A stretch of DNA of 48,614 nucleotides from positions 1 through 48,614 of the forward strand of contig NZ_CAJQNT010000011.1 in assembly GCF_905479755.1 (NCBI RefSeq), read 5' to 3'. Positions within the stretch are counted from its first letter, which is position 1. Each line of letters starts with the position of its first letter. The notes beneath the pieces are model-generated. The model made no database searches and was not told where the DNA came from. It saw nothing but the letters and a program-made list of their open reading frames with translations. Shown one piece after another: positions 1 through 7,632 of the stretch. Source of the stretch: an uncultured Schumannella sp. Its GTDB lineage: Bacteria > Actinomycetota > Actinomycetes > Actinomycetales > Microbacteriaceae. A program made the position numbers and the translations under genes.

Positions 1-148
1 GCGTCGGTAGCGGGCACGCGTCGGTAGCGGGCACGCGTCGGTAGCGGGCACGCGTCGGTAGCGGGCACGCGTCGGTAGCGGGCACGCGTCGGTAGCGGGC
101 ACGCGTCGGTGGCGGGCACGCGTCGGTGGCGGGCACGCGTCGGTGGCG
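1..148. repeat. 17-bp tandem repeat array
   Basis: Eight full head-to-tail copies of a 17-bp unit (GCGTCGGTAGCGGGCAC) followed by a partial ninth of about 12 bp. Copies 1-6 are identical. Copies 7 and 8 and the partial copy carry one change (GGTAGC to GGTGGC). The array begins at the window edge, so it may extend further. The unit is 17 bp, so it does not keep a reading frame, and no gene is seen in it. It lies downstream of the metallophosphoesterase gene. Confidence 0.95.
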
Positions 149-162
149 TCGGATTCGGGCGG

Positions 163-177
163 GCCCGCCGAGCGGGC
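163..177 (-). terminator. Possible hairpin terminator of the phosphoesterase operon
   Basis: A six-base-pair GC stem (GCCCGC / GCGGGC) with a three-base loop lies about 35 bp beyond the phosphoesterase stop codon. No T-run follows, so this could be a weak terminator or chance in GC-rich DNA. Confidence 0.3.
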
Positions 178-211
178 GGGCACGGCGGCCGGCGCGCACC
201 GCGACTGCGGC

Positions 212-1180
212 CTAGGACGCGCCCGGGCCGCCCGAGGCCTCCGCGTCGGCGACGTTGAACGACGACGACTTGTCGGAGAATGCGGCCCGCCGCTCGTCCG
301 GGCTCATCGCCGCGAGGCGATCGAGCACCGCGTCGGAGAAGCCGGCGACCTGGGCCGCATCGTTGATGGGCACGATCGAGTGCACGACGCCGGAGTCGTA
401 GACGTTGACGACGTTGACCGACTGCGCGGCGTCGATCCCGCGGAGGGTTCCCCGCGGCGCGCTCACGTCGATCGTGTAGCAGGTGGCGGCGGCGACCGAG
501 ACGGGGATGCCCGCGAACGTCCCGTGCGTCGAGTAGTGCAGGTGACCGGCGAGGATCGCACGCACATCGCTGCCGCGCAGCACATCCGCAAGGCGCGGCT
601 GGTTGTCGAGTTCGAGGATCGCCATCAGCTCGACCGGGCTCGGAAGCGGCGGGTGATGCAGTGCAAGGACCGTGCCGTCGGGCGCCGGGGTCGCGAGCAC
701 GCCGCGCAGCCAGTCGAGTTGCTCCTCGGTGACATCGCCGTGATGGAACCCCGGCACGGTGGAGTCGAGCGCGACGACACGGAGCCCGTCGAGCTCGTAG
801 ACGCGGTCGAGCGGCTCGCCGGCGTTGGCTTCGTCGAGCAGCTCCGCCGCGAAGGGGGCGCGTTCGTCGTGGTTGCCCATCACCCAGATGATTTCGGCGC
901 CGAGGCGTTTCGCCGCGGGTTCGACCAGGTCGCGCAGACGCCGGTAGGCATCCGGTTCGCCGAGGTCGGCGAGGTCACCGGTGATCACGATGCCCGAGGG
1001 GCGGACCCCGGAGCGTTCCAACTGCTCGAAGGCGTGCCCGAGCGCGAGATCGGTGTCGACGGCGCCGTAGAGCGGCGCGTGCCCGGCGAGGAAATGCGTG
1101 TCGCTCACGTGGACGAGCGTGTGTCGCGGCGGCGGGTGGTGGCCGATCTGAACGAAGCCCGGGACCTGCGATGCGGCCAT
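212..1180 (-). CDS. Metallophosphoesterase, cyclic-nucleotide phosphodiesterase type (CpdA/Rv0805-like)
   Basis: A 322-aa calcineurin-like phosphoesterase, probably hydrolysing 3',5'-cyclic nucleotides or a related phosphodiester in the cytoplasm. The binuclear metal motifs appear in order: DTH in HVSDTHF, GD in ITGDLAD, GNHD in VMGNHDERA, an isolated His in LALHHPP, and GHLH in LAGHLHYSTHG. The ATG chosen (MAASQVPGF) has GGGAGG four bases upstream. An upstream in-frame extension of 28 residues lacks such a site and would run into dprA. It is the last gene of the yraN-comM-dprA run, 56 bp after dprA. The exact substrate cannot be told from sequence; the family also contains other phosphodiesterases. 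Confidence 0.85.
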   Translation of the reverse strand: MAASQVPGFVQIGHHPPPRHTLVHVSDTHFLAGHAPLYGAVDTDLALGHAFEQLERSGVRPSGIVITGDLADLGEPDAYRRLRDLVEPAAKRLGAEIIWVMGNHDERAPFAAELLDEANAGEPLDRVYELDGLRVVALDSTVPGFHHGDVTEEQLDWLRGVLATPAPDGTVLALHHPPLPSPVELMAILELDNQPRLADVLRGSDVRAILAGHLHYSTHGTFAGIPVSVAAATCYTIDVSAPRGTLRGIDAAQSVNVVNVYDSGVVHSIVPINDAAQVAGFSDAVLDRLAAMSPDERRAAFSDKSSSFNVADAEASGGPGAS

Positions 1181-1236
1181 GCTGCCTCCCACCGTTGCGT
1201 GCACTCGGGGGAACTCTAGTCGGCGCGGGCGACCTC

Positions 1237-2499
1237 CTAGCGCGGCGCCGCGACCTTGACCCACCCGCTGGGACGCTGGCGCACCCGGCCATCGACGTCG
1301 AGCAGCCCGAGGGTCGCGCGCACCTGATCCGCGCTGAGCCCCGCAGCCGAGGCCACGTTGTCGACGGAACGAGGGCTTCGTTCACTCAGCGCGTCGAGCA
1401 CGCGCGACTCGACCCCGTTCGCGTCGGACCGCCCCGCGGCGTCGGCGTACGCCGCGGTGTCGGTGCCCGAGTCCTCGCCCCCGCTCACGACCAGTCCGGC
1501 CGCCTCCGCGGGGCTCGTGACGCAGACGACGGGCGCCTCGCGCAGCAAGCGGTGGCAGCCCGCCGACGCCGAACTCGTGACCGGCCCCGGCACGACCCCG
1601 ACCGGGCGTCCGAGCGCGAGCGCGTGGTGCGCGGTGTTGAGCGAGCCGGAGCGCCAGCCCGCCTCGACGACGACGGTGGCGCAGCTCGCGGCGGCGATGA
1701 GCCTGTTCCGTTGCAGAAACCTCCACCGCGTGGGCGCCGTGCCGCACGGAACTTCGGCGATCGCGGCACCGCGTTCGGTGACCCGGGTCAAGAGCGCCTC
1801 GTGTCCGCTCGGGTAGAACCGATCGAGTCCGCCCGCCAACACGGCGATCGTGTCGCCCGAACTCGCGAGCGCCGAGCGGTGCGCGATGCCGTCGATGCCG
1901 TAGGCCGCGCCCGAGACGATCGCGAAGCCGCGGTCGACGAGACCGCTCGCCAATTCGACCGCGACATGCTCGCCGTACCCGGTCGCCGCCCTCGCCCCGA
2001 CGATCGCCATCGAGTGCTCGAGGGTGAGCAGCGCCTCGCGCCGCCCGCGCACCCACAACGCGTGGGGGGCGTGGCTTCCGAGATCGCCGAGCAGTGTCGG
2101 CCACTCGGGATCGCTCGGCACGACGAGCTGCACACCGAAGCGCCGCGCCTGGCTGAGCGCTCGCATCACCTGGGTGGCGGCTCGACGCGGCTTCCAGCGC
2201 AGCACCGCGTCGCGCAGGAGTTCGAGGCTCGGCGAATCCCCCAGCACCTCCGTCATCTCGGCGAAGAGCTCGCGCGCCGCGCGCACCTCGTCGTCACCGA
2301 GCTTCACCACGCGGTCGAGGGCGCCCGGTGCTCCGAAGGTCTGCACCAGGAGGCCGCCGACCGCATCCCCGGGTTCGGTGAGATGGCTCCACGCGGCGCG
2401 CGCGAACCGCTCGGCGATCGCTTCGTCGTCGAGGCCTGTGGGGCTCACCGCCCGCACGAGCGGTCCCGCCACGTCGTCGTCTACACCTGAAATGCTCAT
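1237..2499 (-). CDS. dprA: DNA-processing protein DprA (Smf)
   Basis: A 420-aa DprA, the protein that loads RecA on incoming single-stranded DNA during transformation. The Rossmann-like core is clear: SMAIVGARAATGYGE, then IVSGAAYGIDGIAHRSAL, AVLAGGLDRFYP, and RFLQRNRLIAAAS, followed by VVVEAGWRSGSLNTA and GRPVGVVPGPV. A C-terminal winged-helix DprA domain follows (residues about 360-418, ending GWVKVAAPR). The start is the ATG overlapping the comM stop codon as ATGA, so translation is probably coupled. An N-terminal extension of 28 residues in the same frame is Arg-rich shadow sequence of comM. The dprA-comM-yraN neighbourhood is the usual actinobacterial one. Natural competence cannot be inferred from this gene alone. 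Confidence 0.95.
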   Translation of the reverse strand: MSISGVDDDVAGPLVRAVSPTGLDDEAIAERFARAAWSHLTEPGDAVGGLLVQTFGAPGALDRVVKLGDDEVRAARELFAEMTEVLGDSPSLELLRDAVLRWKPRRAATQVMRALSQARRFGVQLVVPSDPEWPTLLGDLGSHAPHALWVRGRREALLTLEHSMAIVGARAATGYGEHVAVELASGLVDRGFAIVSGAAYGIDGIAHRSALASSGDTIAVLAGGLDRFYPSGHEALLTRVTERGAAIAEVPCGTAPTRWRFLQRNRLIAAASCATVVVEAGWRSGSLNTAHHALALGRPVGVVPGPVTSSASAGCHRLLREAPVVCVTSPAEAAGLVVSGGEDSGTDTAAYADAAGRSDANGVESRVLDALSERSPRSVDNVASAAGLSADQVRATLGLLDVDGRVRQRPSGWVKVAAPR

Positions 2500-4031
2500 G
2501 CCGCCGCCTTTCGAAGCAGAAGTGCCCGACCCACCTGGTCGGAGCCGGGTCTCTCGACGCCGTCGAGGTCGGCGAGCGTCCACGCGACGCGCACGATGCG
2601 GTCAAAACCCCGCATCGTGATCGCTCCGCGCTCGAGCGCGCGATCGAGTACGCCCGTGGCGCCCGTCGACGGCCTGCCCGCCTCGGTGCGGAGCCAGGAG
2701 CCGGGCACGTGCGCGTTCAGGCGCCACGGCGTGTCACGCAGTCGCCGTCGAGCCCGCTCGCGCGCCTCGGCGACGCGCTCGCGCGCCCGCGCCGAGTCGG
2801 TCGCCTCCGAGCCGTGCAGTCGCAGTTGCGCCGCGGTCATCCGCGGAACGCGCAACTGAATGTCGACACGATCCAACAGCGGGCCGCTGAGTCGCCCGAG
2901 GTAGCGGCGTCGCGCCATCGCCGTGCAGGTGCACACCAGGTCACGGGCGCCCGCGTTGCCGCAGGGACACGGATTCGCCGCGAGCAGGAGCTGAAACCGC
3001 GCCGGGAACTGGGCCGTCGCGTTCGCGCGGGCGATGCGGATGACCCCCGACTCAAGCGGTTGCCGCAGCGCATCGAGCGCGCCGGGCGCGAACTCGGGGG
3101 CCTCGTCGAGGAAGAGCACGCCGTGAGCTGCCCGCGCCGCGGCGCCCGGCCGGATGAGGGTGCTGCCGCCCCCGACGATCGCGGCCGCGCTCGCGGTGTG
3201 GTGCGGCGCCTCGAGCGGCGGGCGCCGCGGCAGTTCTCCCGCGACCGGGAGCCCCGCGAGCGAGCGGATGCACGAGACCTCGAGCGCGGCGGTCGGCTCC
3301 AGGTCGGGCAGAATCCCGGGTAGCCGCGCCGCGAGCATCGTCTTGCCCGCGCCCGGCGGCCCGAGCAGGAACATGTGGTGCCCACCCGCGGCCGCGACCT
3401 GCAGCGCCTCGACGGCGTCACGATTGCCCAGGATCTCGGAGAGGTCGCCCGCGTGCTCCGCGGTGCCGTCGCGCGCGACCGGGGCCAGCGCGAGCGGTTC
3501 GACCTCGACGGGCTCGAGCTCGGCACCGTGCCAGATCGCCGCGTCGCGCAGGCTCGTGATCGACACGACACGGATCTCGGGCACGAGCGCCGCTTCGGCC
3601 GCGTTGCCCGCGGGAACCAGCACCGTCCCGAAGCCGGCCCGCCGCGCCGCCAGCACCGCCGGCAGCACGCCCGGTAGCGGCCGGAGCCGCCCGTCGAGCC
3701 CCAGCTCGCCCAGGTGCACGACCCGCGCCACCGACTCGGCCGAGACCGCTCCCTCGGCGGCAAACGCCGCCATCGCGATCGCCAGATCGAACCCGGAACC
3801 GTGCTTGGGCAGCGCCGCGGGCGACAGATTGATGGTGAGTTTGCGCGAGGGAAGCGGGACCCCGGAGTTCTGCGCGGCCGCCCGCACCCGATCGCGTGCC
3901 TCGCCGAGCGCGGCATCGGGAAGTCCGATCAACACGAACGCCGGCAGCTGCTGAGAGATGTCGGCCTCGATCTCGACCACGGCGCCGTCGATGCCGAGCA
4001 ACGCGATCGCGTGGGCGCGCCCGACGGGCAT
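2496..4031 (-). CDS. comM: YifB/ComM family Mg-chelatase-like AAA+ ATPase
   Basis: A 511-aa ComM/YifB protein, a hexameric AAA+ helicase related to Mg-chelatase; in Vibrio ComM promotes branch migration during transformation. The N-terminal Lon-protease-like (ChlI-type) domain begins [16 protein letters not shown] and contains a LSPAALPKHGSGFDLAIA segment. The ATPase core has Walker A GPPGAGKTMLAAR, Walker B GVLFLDEAPEF and an AANPCPCG zinc-like segment, followed by a C-terminal Mg-chelatase domain (VPRMTAAQL... RGFDRIVRVAWTLADL). The start ATG overlaps the yraN stop by one base (TGATG), and its own stop overlaps dprA, so the three genes are translationally linked. Length fits the family. Confidence 0.95.
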   Translation of the reverse strand: MPVGRAHAIALLGIDGAVVEIEADISQQLPAFVLIGLPDAALGEARDRVRAAAQNSGVPLPSRKLTINLSPAALPKHGSGFDLAIAMAAFAAEGAVSAESVARVVHLGELGLDGRLRPLPGVLPAVLAARRAGFGTVLVPAGNAAEAALVPEIRVVSITSLRDAAIWHGAELEPVEVEPLALAPVARDGTAEHAGDLSEILGNRDAVEALQVAAAGGHHMFLLGPPGAGKTMLAARLPGILPDLEPTAALEVSCIRSLAGLPVAGELPRRPPLEAPHHTASAAAIVGGGSTLIRPGAAARAAHGVLFLDEAPEFAPGALDALRQPLESGVIRIARANATAQFPARFQLLLAANPCPCGNAGARDLVCTCTAMARRRYLGRLSGPLLDRVDIQLRVPRMTAAQLRLHGSEATDSARARERVAEARERARRRLRDTPWRLNAHVPGSWLRTEAGRPSTGATGVLDRALERGAITMRGFDRIVRVAWTLADLDGVERPGSDQVGRALLLRKAAA

Positions 4032-4396
4032 CAGAACACGCCCTCGAGGTGGTCGATGCGGGCGGGCGCGTCGACCGGCGCGATCACCCCGACGGCGTCG
4101 ATCCGGATCCTGCCGACCGGAAGTCCAGCCGCCCGGCGATGCTCGCACCACTCCCCCGCGAGTCGACGAAGACGCGCCAGCTTGACCATCGTGATCGCCT
4201 CGAGCGGATGCCCGTAGCCGAGCCCCGTCCGGGTCTTCACCTCGACGAACACGGTCTCATCACCGTCACGCAGCACGAGATCGATCTCGCCGCTCTGGCA
4301 TCGCCAGTTGCGGTCGAGCACGACGAGCCCGCGTTCGATGAGGTGCTGTTCGGCGATGCGCTCACCGCGCCGGCCGAGTTCGTCTTTTGCCGCCAT
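4031..4396 (-). CDS. yraN: YraN family (UPF0102) endonuclease-fold protein
   Basis: A 121-aa UPF0102 protein with a restriction-endonuclease-like fold. Recognisable pieces are [14 protein letters not shown] near the N terminus, [16 protein letters not shown] and VFVEVKTR, which supply the PD-(D/E)XK-type acidic and lysine residues (E-I-D-L and E-V-K). The molecular role of the family is unsettled. The start ATG (MAAKDELG) is preferred over an upstream in-frame one because alignable sequence starts there. A CATCCT hexamer six bases upstream suggests a leaderless transcript. It heads the yraN-comM-dprA-phosphoesterase operon and is divergent from the DUF1801 gene. Confidence 0.9.
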   Translation of the reverse strand: MAAKDELGRRGERIAEQHLIERGLVVLDRNWRCQSGEIDLVLRDGDETVFVEVKTRTGLGYGHPLEAITMVKLARLRRLAGEWCEHRRAAGLPVGRIRIDAVGVIAPVDAPARIDHLEGVF

Positions 4397-4491
4397 GACT
4401 CGAGGATGCGCGGCCGGGGCGGGCAGCACCCCAGGCACCGCGAGATCGGTGCACTCCGGGCCCGGCTCGACCCTGCGGAGGAGTCGAGTCG

Positions 4492-4497
4492 TACCCT
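4492..4497 (+). promoter_or_regulatory. Leaderless -10 box (TACCCT) of the DUF1801 gene
   Basis: TACCCT lies exactly six bases before the ATG, so transcription would begin at or next to the start codon. No Shine-Dalgarno sequence is present. The same geometry recurs at nine other genes of the window. Confidence 0.55.
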
Positions 4498-4503
4498 CGA
4501 CGT

Positions 4504-4899
4504 ATGGGCACCGCCGAGACCGAGACCTATTTGGCGACCGTTCCCGAGCCGACTCGCGCGACCCTCGCCGCCCTGTGTGCGGTGATTCGCGCCGCTGATC
4601 CGCGCTTGCGCGACGAGATCAAGTGGAACGCCCCCAGCTTCGCGCTCACCGATCACCTCGCGACGACGGGCGTCAATCGCGACGGCAGCGTGCGCCTCGT
4701 GTTGCACACCGGAGCGGAGAAGCGCGCGAACCCGCACCCGATCGTGGTCGACGACGGGCGCGGCATCTTCGAGCGAAAGGGACCGGATCGGCTTGTGGCC
4801 ACGCTCGCGAGCGAAGCCGAGATCGCCGAACTCGCCGACGAACTTGAGCGCGTCCTGCGCGCCTGGATCGCGCAAGCCGAGATCATTCAGGAGGGTTGA
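4504..4899 (+). CDS. DUF1801 (YdhG-like) domain protein
   Basis: A 131-aa cytoplasmic protein of the DUF1801 family, whose biochemical role is unknown. Family features visible are the N-terminal [18 protein letters not shown] helix, [21 protein letters not shown] and the late [17 protein letters not shown] segment. The gene is on the opposite strand to the surrounding operon, sits between the DUF2469 gene/47-aa peptide gene and yraN, and its 3' end overlaps the peptide gene by 17 bp tail to tail. It has no ribosome-binding site but a TACCCT hexamer six bases before ATG, as in other genes here. It interrupts a gene order (DUF2469 next to yraN) that is otherwise conserved in actinobacteria, so it may be a later insertion. 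Confidence 0.85.
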   Translation: MGTAETETYLATVPEPTRATLAALCAVIRAADPRLRDEIKWNAPSFALTDHLATTGVNRDGSVRLVLHTGAEKRANPHPIVVDDGRGIFERKGPDRLVATLASEAEIAELADELERVLRAWIAQAEIIQEG

Positions 4900-5026
4900 G
4901 GTCTCCGGAGTCTTCGAGCTCGCGCCGGCGGCGCTGCGCCGCCCGGGTCAGCGCCCAGGTGATGCCGATCATCAGACCGACGAGCACGACAACCACCGTC
5001 AGCACAACGGCGAGGTAGGTTTCCAT
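4883..5026 (-). CDS. 47-aa single-span membrane peptide, unrecognised
   Basis: An open frame of 47 codons plus TGA, starting METYLAVVLTVVVVLVGL. Residues 4-26 form one hydrophobic helix (LAVVLTVVVVLVGLMIGITWAL), followed by a basic stretch RAAQRRRRELEDSGD, which predicts N-out/C-in single-pass topology. The ATG is 8 bp after the stop of the DUF2469 gene, so expression by translational coupling in the lepB-rnhB-DUF2469 operon is likely. It overlaps the DUF1801 gene by 17 bp at the 3' end. The composition (hydrophobic core then positive-inside tail) is unlike shadow frames of this GC-rich DNA, which are Arg/Ala/Pro rich. No family is recognised and no function is proposed. Confidence 0.65.
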   Translation of the reverse strand: METYLAVVLTVVVVLVGLMIGITWALTRAAQRRRRELEDSGDLNPPE

Positions 5027-5033
5027 GTGACCG

Positions 5034-5357
5034 CTACTCGTCGAGCGCGAGCTCCTTGGGGAGCTCCAGATCCTTGTCGCCGCGCACCTCGACGTTGACG
5101 TCTTTGAAGGTGAGCACCCGCACGCTCTTCACAAAGCGGTCGGCGCGGTAGACATCCCACACCCAGACGTCGTTCATCGTCAGTTCGAAGTAGAAGTCGT
5201 GCTCGGTGTCCTTGCGGTCGAGCGACACCTCGTTCGCCAGATAGAAGCGGCGCTCCGTCTCGACCACGTACTTGAACTGCCCCACCACGTCGCGGTACTC
5301 GCGATAGAGGGCCAATTCGACCTCACGGTCATAGTCCTCAAACTCGTCGTCATCCAC
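5034..5357 (-). CDS. DUF2469 family protein (Rv2901c-like)
   Basis: A 107-aa acidic actinobacterial protein of unknown function. It begins MDDDEFEDYDREVELALYRE and contains FKYVVETERRFYLANEV and FYFELTMNDVWVWDVYR, hallmarks of DUF2469. It follows rnhB by 18 bp on the same strand, the position this family holds in mycobacteria (downstream of rnhB and lepB). The acidic N terminus and aromatic core suggest a small soluble protein. Role unknown; conservation of position points to a link with the rnhB/lepB operon. Confidence 0.9.
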   Translation of the reverse strand: MDDDEFEDYDREVELALYREYRDVVGQFKYVVETERRFYLANEVSLDRKDTEHDFYFELTMNDVWVWDVYRADRFVKSVRVLTFKDVNVEVRGDKDLELPKELALDE

Positions 5358-5375
5358 GGCTGAGAGTCTAGTTCG

Positions 5376-6068
5376 TCACGCGCCGGGCGACTCGACGGCG
5401 ACATCCAGGGTGGGCTCTCGCAACCACGACCGACGGTGCAGGGGATGCGGACCCCGCACCTCCACCGCCGCGTAGTGCGCCGCGCTGGCGTACCCCTTAT
5501 TGCTCGCCCAGCCGAATTCGGGAGCCTCCTCGTGCGCCGCGATCATCAGGCGGTCGCGGTGTACCTTCGCCAAGACCGACGCGGCCGCCACCACGGCGCA
5601 GTCACGGTCGGCCTTGACCTGGGTGATCACGCGCGGCAGCACGCTGCGCCGCGGCAGGGCGGCCGTGAGCCAGTCGTGCGAACCATCCAGCAGCACGACG
5701 GCGCCCCGGAAGTCGACCCCGGATGCGTGCAGCTCGCCGAGCGCGCGGCTGGCTGCGAGCCCGAGGGCCGCAATGATCCCGCGCGCCTCCACCTCGGCGG
5801 GGGTGGCAAGGCCCACCGCCGATCGCGGCAGCCAGGCGCGGGCAAGCGGCTCGAGCGCATCCCGACGCTTCTCGCTCAGAAGCTTCGAGTCGCGAAGACC
5901 GACCGGGACGCGCTCGGCCTCAATCTCGTCGAGCGAAGCCGCCGACACCCCCACGGCGACGGGGCCGGCGATCGCACCCCGGCCGACCTCATCGCATCCG
6001 ATGACGAGGGCGGCCCCGTCGGCGAAGAGCGCACGCTCCCGCTCCAGGGTCGGTTCAGCGACGGCCAT
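5376..6068 (-). CDS. rnhB: Ribonuclease HII
   Basis: A 230-aa type 2 RNase H that removes ribonucleotides misincorporated into DNA and RNA of RNA-DNA hybrids. The first catalytic Asp-Glu pair is in IGCDEVGRGAIAGPVAVG (near residues 24-41), with further acidic residues in VVLLDGSHDWL and QVKADRDCAVVAAASVLAKVHRD. The stop is 18 bp before the DUF2469 start, and the ATG is 9 bp after the lepB stop, consistent with one lepB-rnhB-DUF2469 transcript. Length is normal for actinobacterial RNase HII. Confidence 0.95.
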   Translation of the reverse strand: MAVAEPTLERERALFADGAALVIGCDEVGRGAIAGPVAVGVSAASLDEIEAERVPVGLRDSKLLSEKRRDALEPLARAWLPRSAVGLATPAEVEARGIIAALGLAASRALGELHASGVDFRGAVVLLDGSHDWLTAALPRRSVLPRVITQVKADRDCAVVAAASVLAKVHRDRLMIAAHEEAPEFGWASNKGYASAAHYAAVEVRGPHPLHRRSWLREPTLDVAVESPGA

Positions 6069-6077
6069 CGCGCCCGA

Positions 6078-6917
6078 TCACTCGCCGCCGGTCGTCGCCT
6101 GCGGGCTCGGCGTTCCGCTCTCGTCGGTCTCGTCGTCGCCCGCGGGCGTGGCGACCGAGTCGTCGACGCCGGAGAACACGAACTCGTGGTTGTCGAGCCA
6201 GGTCCAGCGATCCACCGGCCACGAGATCAGGATGGCGCGCCCCACGACGTTGTCGAAGGGCACGAATCCGTTGCCGGGCTTGTCGCGGTTGTACCGCGAG
6301 TCGGCGGACTCGTAGCGGTTGTCGCCCATCACCCAGAGCGAGCCCTCCGGCACGGTGACGCTGAAGTCGTCACGCGAAACCTTGGTCACGCCCTCCGGGA
6401 GCTTGACGTACGGCTCGTCGATCGGAATCCCATTGATCGACAGCCGGCCGTACTCGTCGCAGCAGGTGACCACGTCACCCGGCAGACCGATGACCCGCTT
6501 GATCAGGTGGTCGTTGCTGTCCGGTGCGGTGAGGCCCACGAAGGACAGCACCCATTCGACGGCCGCCACGATCGGCTCCTGCTCGACCGTCGGCTGCGGC
6601 ACGAGCCACCCGCCGGGGTCTTGGAACACGACGATGTCGCCACGCGAGATCGGCATCACCGCGGGGACGAGCTCGTTGACGATGATGCGATCGTTGACCA
6701 ACAGCGTCGACTCCATCGACTCCGAGGGGATGTAGAACGACCGGATCAGGAAGGTCTTGATGAGGAAGGAGATGACCACGGCGGCGGCGAGGATGATGAG
6801 CACGTCGCGCAGGAAACGCAGCACGGAGGACCCGCGGCGCGGGCGCTCAGGCTCGGACGCCCGGGAGTGAGGCGCCAGCGGAAGGGATCGCTCGGATCTC
6901 GTGGGTTCGGAATACAT
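6078..6917 (-). CDS. lepB: Signal peptidase I
   Basis: A 279-aa type I signal peptidase, which cleaves signal peptides of exported proteins at the outer face of the membrane. After a basic, proline-rich cytoplasmic N terminus there is one membrane helix (VLIILAAAVVISFLIKTFLI, about residues 39-58). Next comes the catalytic-serine box PSESMESTL (Ser about 67), then the catalytic lysine in LIKRVIGLPGD (Lys about 140) and the box GDNRYESADSR. The ATG chosen (MYSEPTRSE) has GAGG five bases upstream; an in-frame start eight codons earlier has none. The C-terminal tail is acidic. First gene of the lepB-rnhB-DUF2469-47-aa peptide run. Confidence 0.95.
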   Translation of the reverse strand: MYSEPTRSERSLPLAPHSRASEPERPRRGSSVLRFLRDVLIILAAAVVISFLIKTFLIRSFYIPSESMESTLLVNDRIIVNELVPAVMPISRGDIVVFQDPGGWLVPQPTVEQEPIVAAVEWVLSFVGLTAPDSNDHLIKRVIGLPGDVVTCCDEYGRLSINGIPIDEPYVKLPEGVTKVSRDDFSVTVPEGSLWVMGDNRYESADSRYNRDKPGNGFVPFDNVVGRAILISWPVDRWTWLDNHEFVFSGVDDSVATPAGDDETDESGTPSPQATTGGE

Positions 6918-7022
6918 TGCACCTCGGTTGGCTCGAAGCAAGCATAGGTCGCATCCGCTCGGACACGGCGGTAGAGCCCCTCACGTGTGTCGAGCCGTTG
7001 ATGCCGAGGCGCCCGGAAACGA

Positions 7023-7058
7023 CGAATCCCGGCGCCGGAAAAACCGGGCCGGGATTCG
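7023..7058 (-). terminator. Hairpin downstream of rplS
   Basis: A perfect 11-bp inverted repeat (CGAATCCCGGC and its complement) with a nested CCGG/CCGG stem around five A's. It lies about 20 bp past the rplS stop and before lepB. On the minus strand it is followed by only three T's, so it may act as a partial terminator or processing site setting rplS apart from lepB. Confidence 0.65.
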
Positions 7059-7077
7059 AACGGGACGTCGCGGAGAC

Positions 7078-7425
7078 TCAGCTCTCGCGCTTCTCCTTGA
7101 TCTTCGCCTTCTTGCCGCGCAGGTTGCGGAGGTAGTAGAGCTTGGCGCGGCGCACGTCACCGCGGGTGACGATCTCGATGTGATCGATCACCGGGGAGTG
7201 CACCGGGAAGGTGCGCTCGACGCCCACCTGGAAGCTGATCTTGCGGACCGTGAAGGTCTCGCGGATGCCCTCGTTCGAGCGGCCGATGACGACGCCCTGG
7301 AAGACCTGGATACGCGAGCGCGAACCTTCGATGATGTTGACGTGCACCTTCACGGTGTCGCCCGGACGGAAGTCGGGGATGTCGCTGCGCAGGTTGGCTG
7401 CGTCGACGGTGTCGAGAATGTGCAT
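7078..7425 (-). CDS. rplS: 50S ribosomal protein L19
   Basis: A 115-aa L19, a protein at the 30S-50S interface of the ribosome. Typical segments are [53 protein letters not shown] and [20 protein letters not shown]. Start ATG begins [19 protein letters not shown] as in actinobacterial homologs. It is followed by a hairpin and then lepB. In most actinobacteria trmD lies directly upstream; here map is inserted on the opposite strand between trmD and rplS, so rplS has its own promoter region of about 200 bp. Confidence 0.98.
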   Translation of the reverse strand: MHILDTVDAANLRSDIPDFRPGDTVKVHVNIIEGSRSRIQVFQGVVIGRSNEGIRETFTVRKISFQVGVERTFPVHSPVIDHIEIVTRGDVRRAKLYYLRNLRGKKAKIKEKRES

Positions 7426-7550
7426 GTCAGTTCGCTCTCTGCGTTCGCCACAGGTCGGGACGCGGGGTATCGGTGATGAAGAAGAAAAGTTGTGCTGTTC
7501 GGCAGAACCGCGGCTCCCCTATGGCAGAGACGCGCCGGGCACAAACGCTT

Positions 7551-7559
7551 ATTCTGCCA
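7551..7559 (-). promoter_or_regulatory. Extended -10 element upstream of rplS
   Basis: Read on the minus strand this is TGGCAGAAT, an extended -10 (TGnCAGAAT) that matches the element before rpsP (TGCCAGAAT). No convincing -35 is seen. It would give an rplS leader of about 120 nt. Confidence 0.45.
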
Positions 7560-7620
7560 CATTCGGGCCGGTGCGAGAAACCCGCCGCCGCCTGAACGGG
7601 TGTGCGGCACCCGGAGTAGC

Positions 7621-7626
7621 TAGGCT
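7621..7626 (+). promoter_or_regulatory. Leaderless -10 box (TAGGCT) of map
   Basis: TAGGCT lies exactly six bases before the GTG start of map. There is no Shine-Dalgarno sequence, so transcription probably begins at the start codon. Confidence 0.6.
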
Positions 7627-7632
7627 CGTGCG

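Noticed and set aside
1-148. CRISPR array
   Set aside because: Units are head to tail without unique spacers, and no cas genes are present.
143-1219. 358-codon plus-strand frame over the phosphoesterase
   Set aside because: Antisense to a gene with full metal motifs and a Shine-Dalgarno sequence; charged low-complexity composition.
5436-6947. 503-codon open frame on the plus strand across rnhB and lepB
   Set aside because: Arg/Gly/Asp-rich, antisense to two well-recognised genes in the frame typical of GC-rich shadows; no domain seen.
7023-7058. Member of the palindromic element family
   Set aside because: Arms (CGAATCCCGGC) differ from both other elements and it lies where an rplS terminator is expected.
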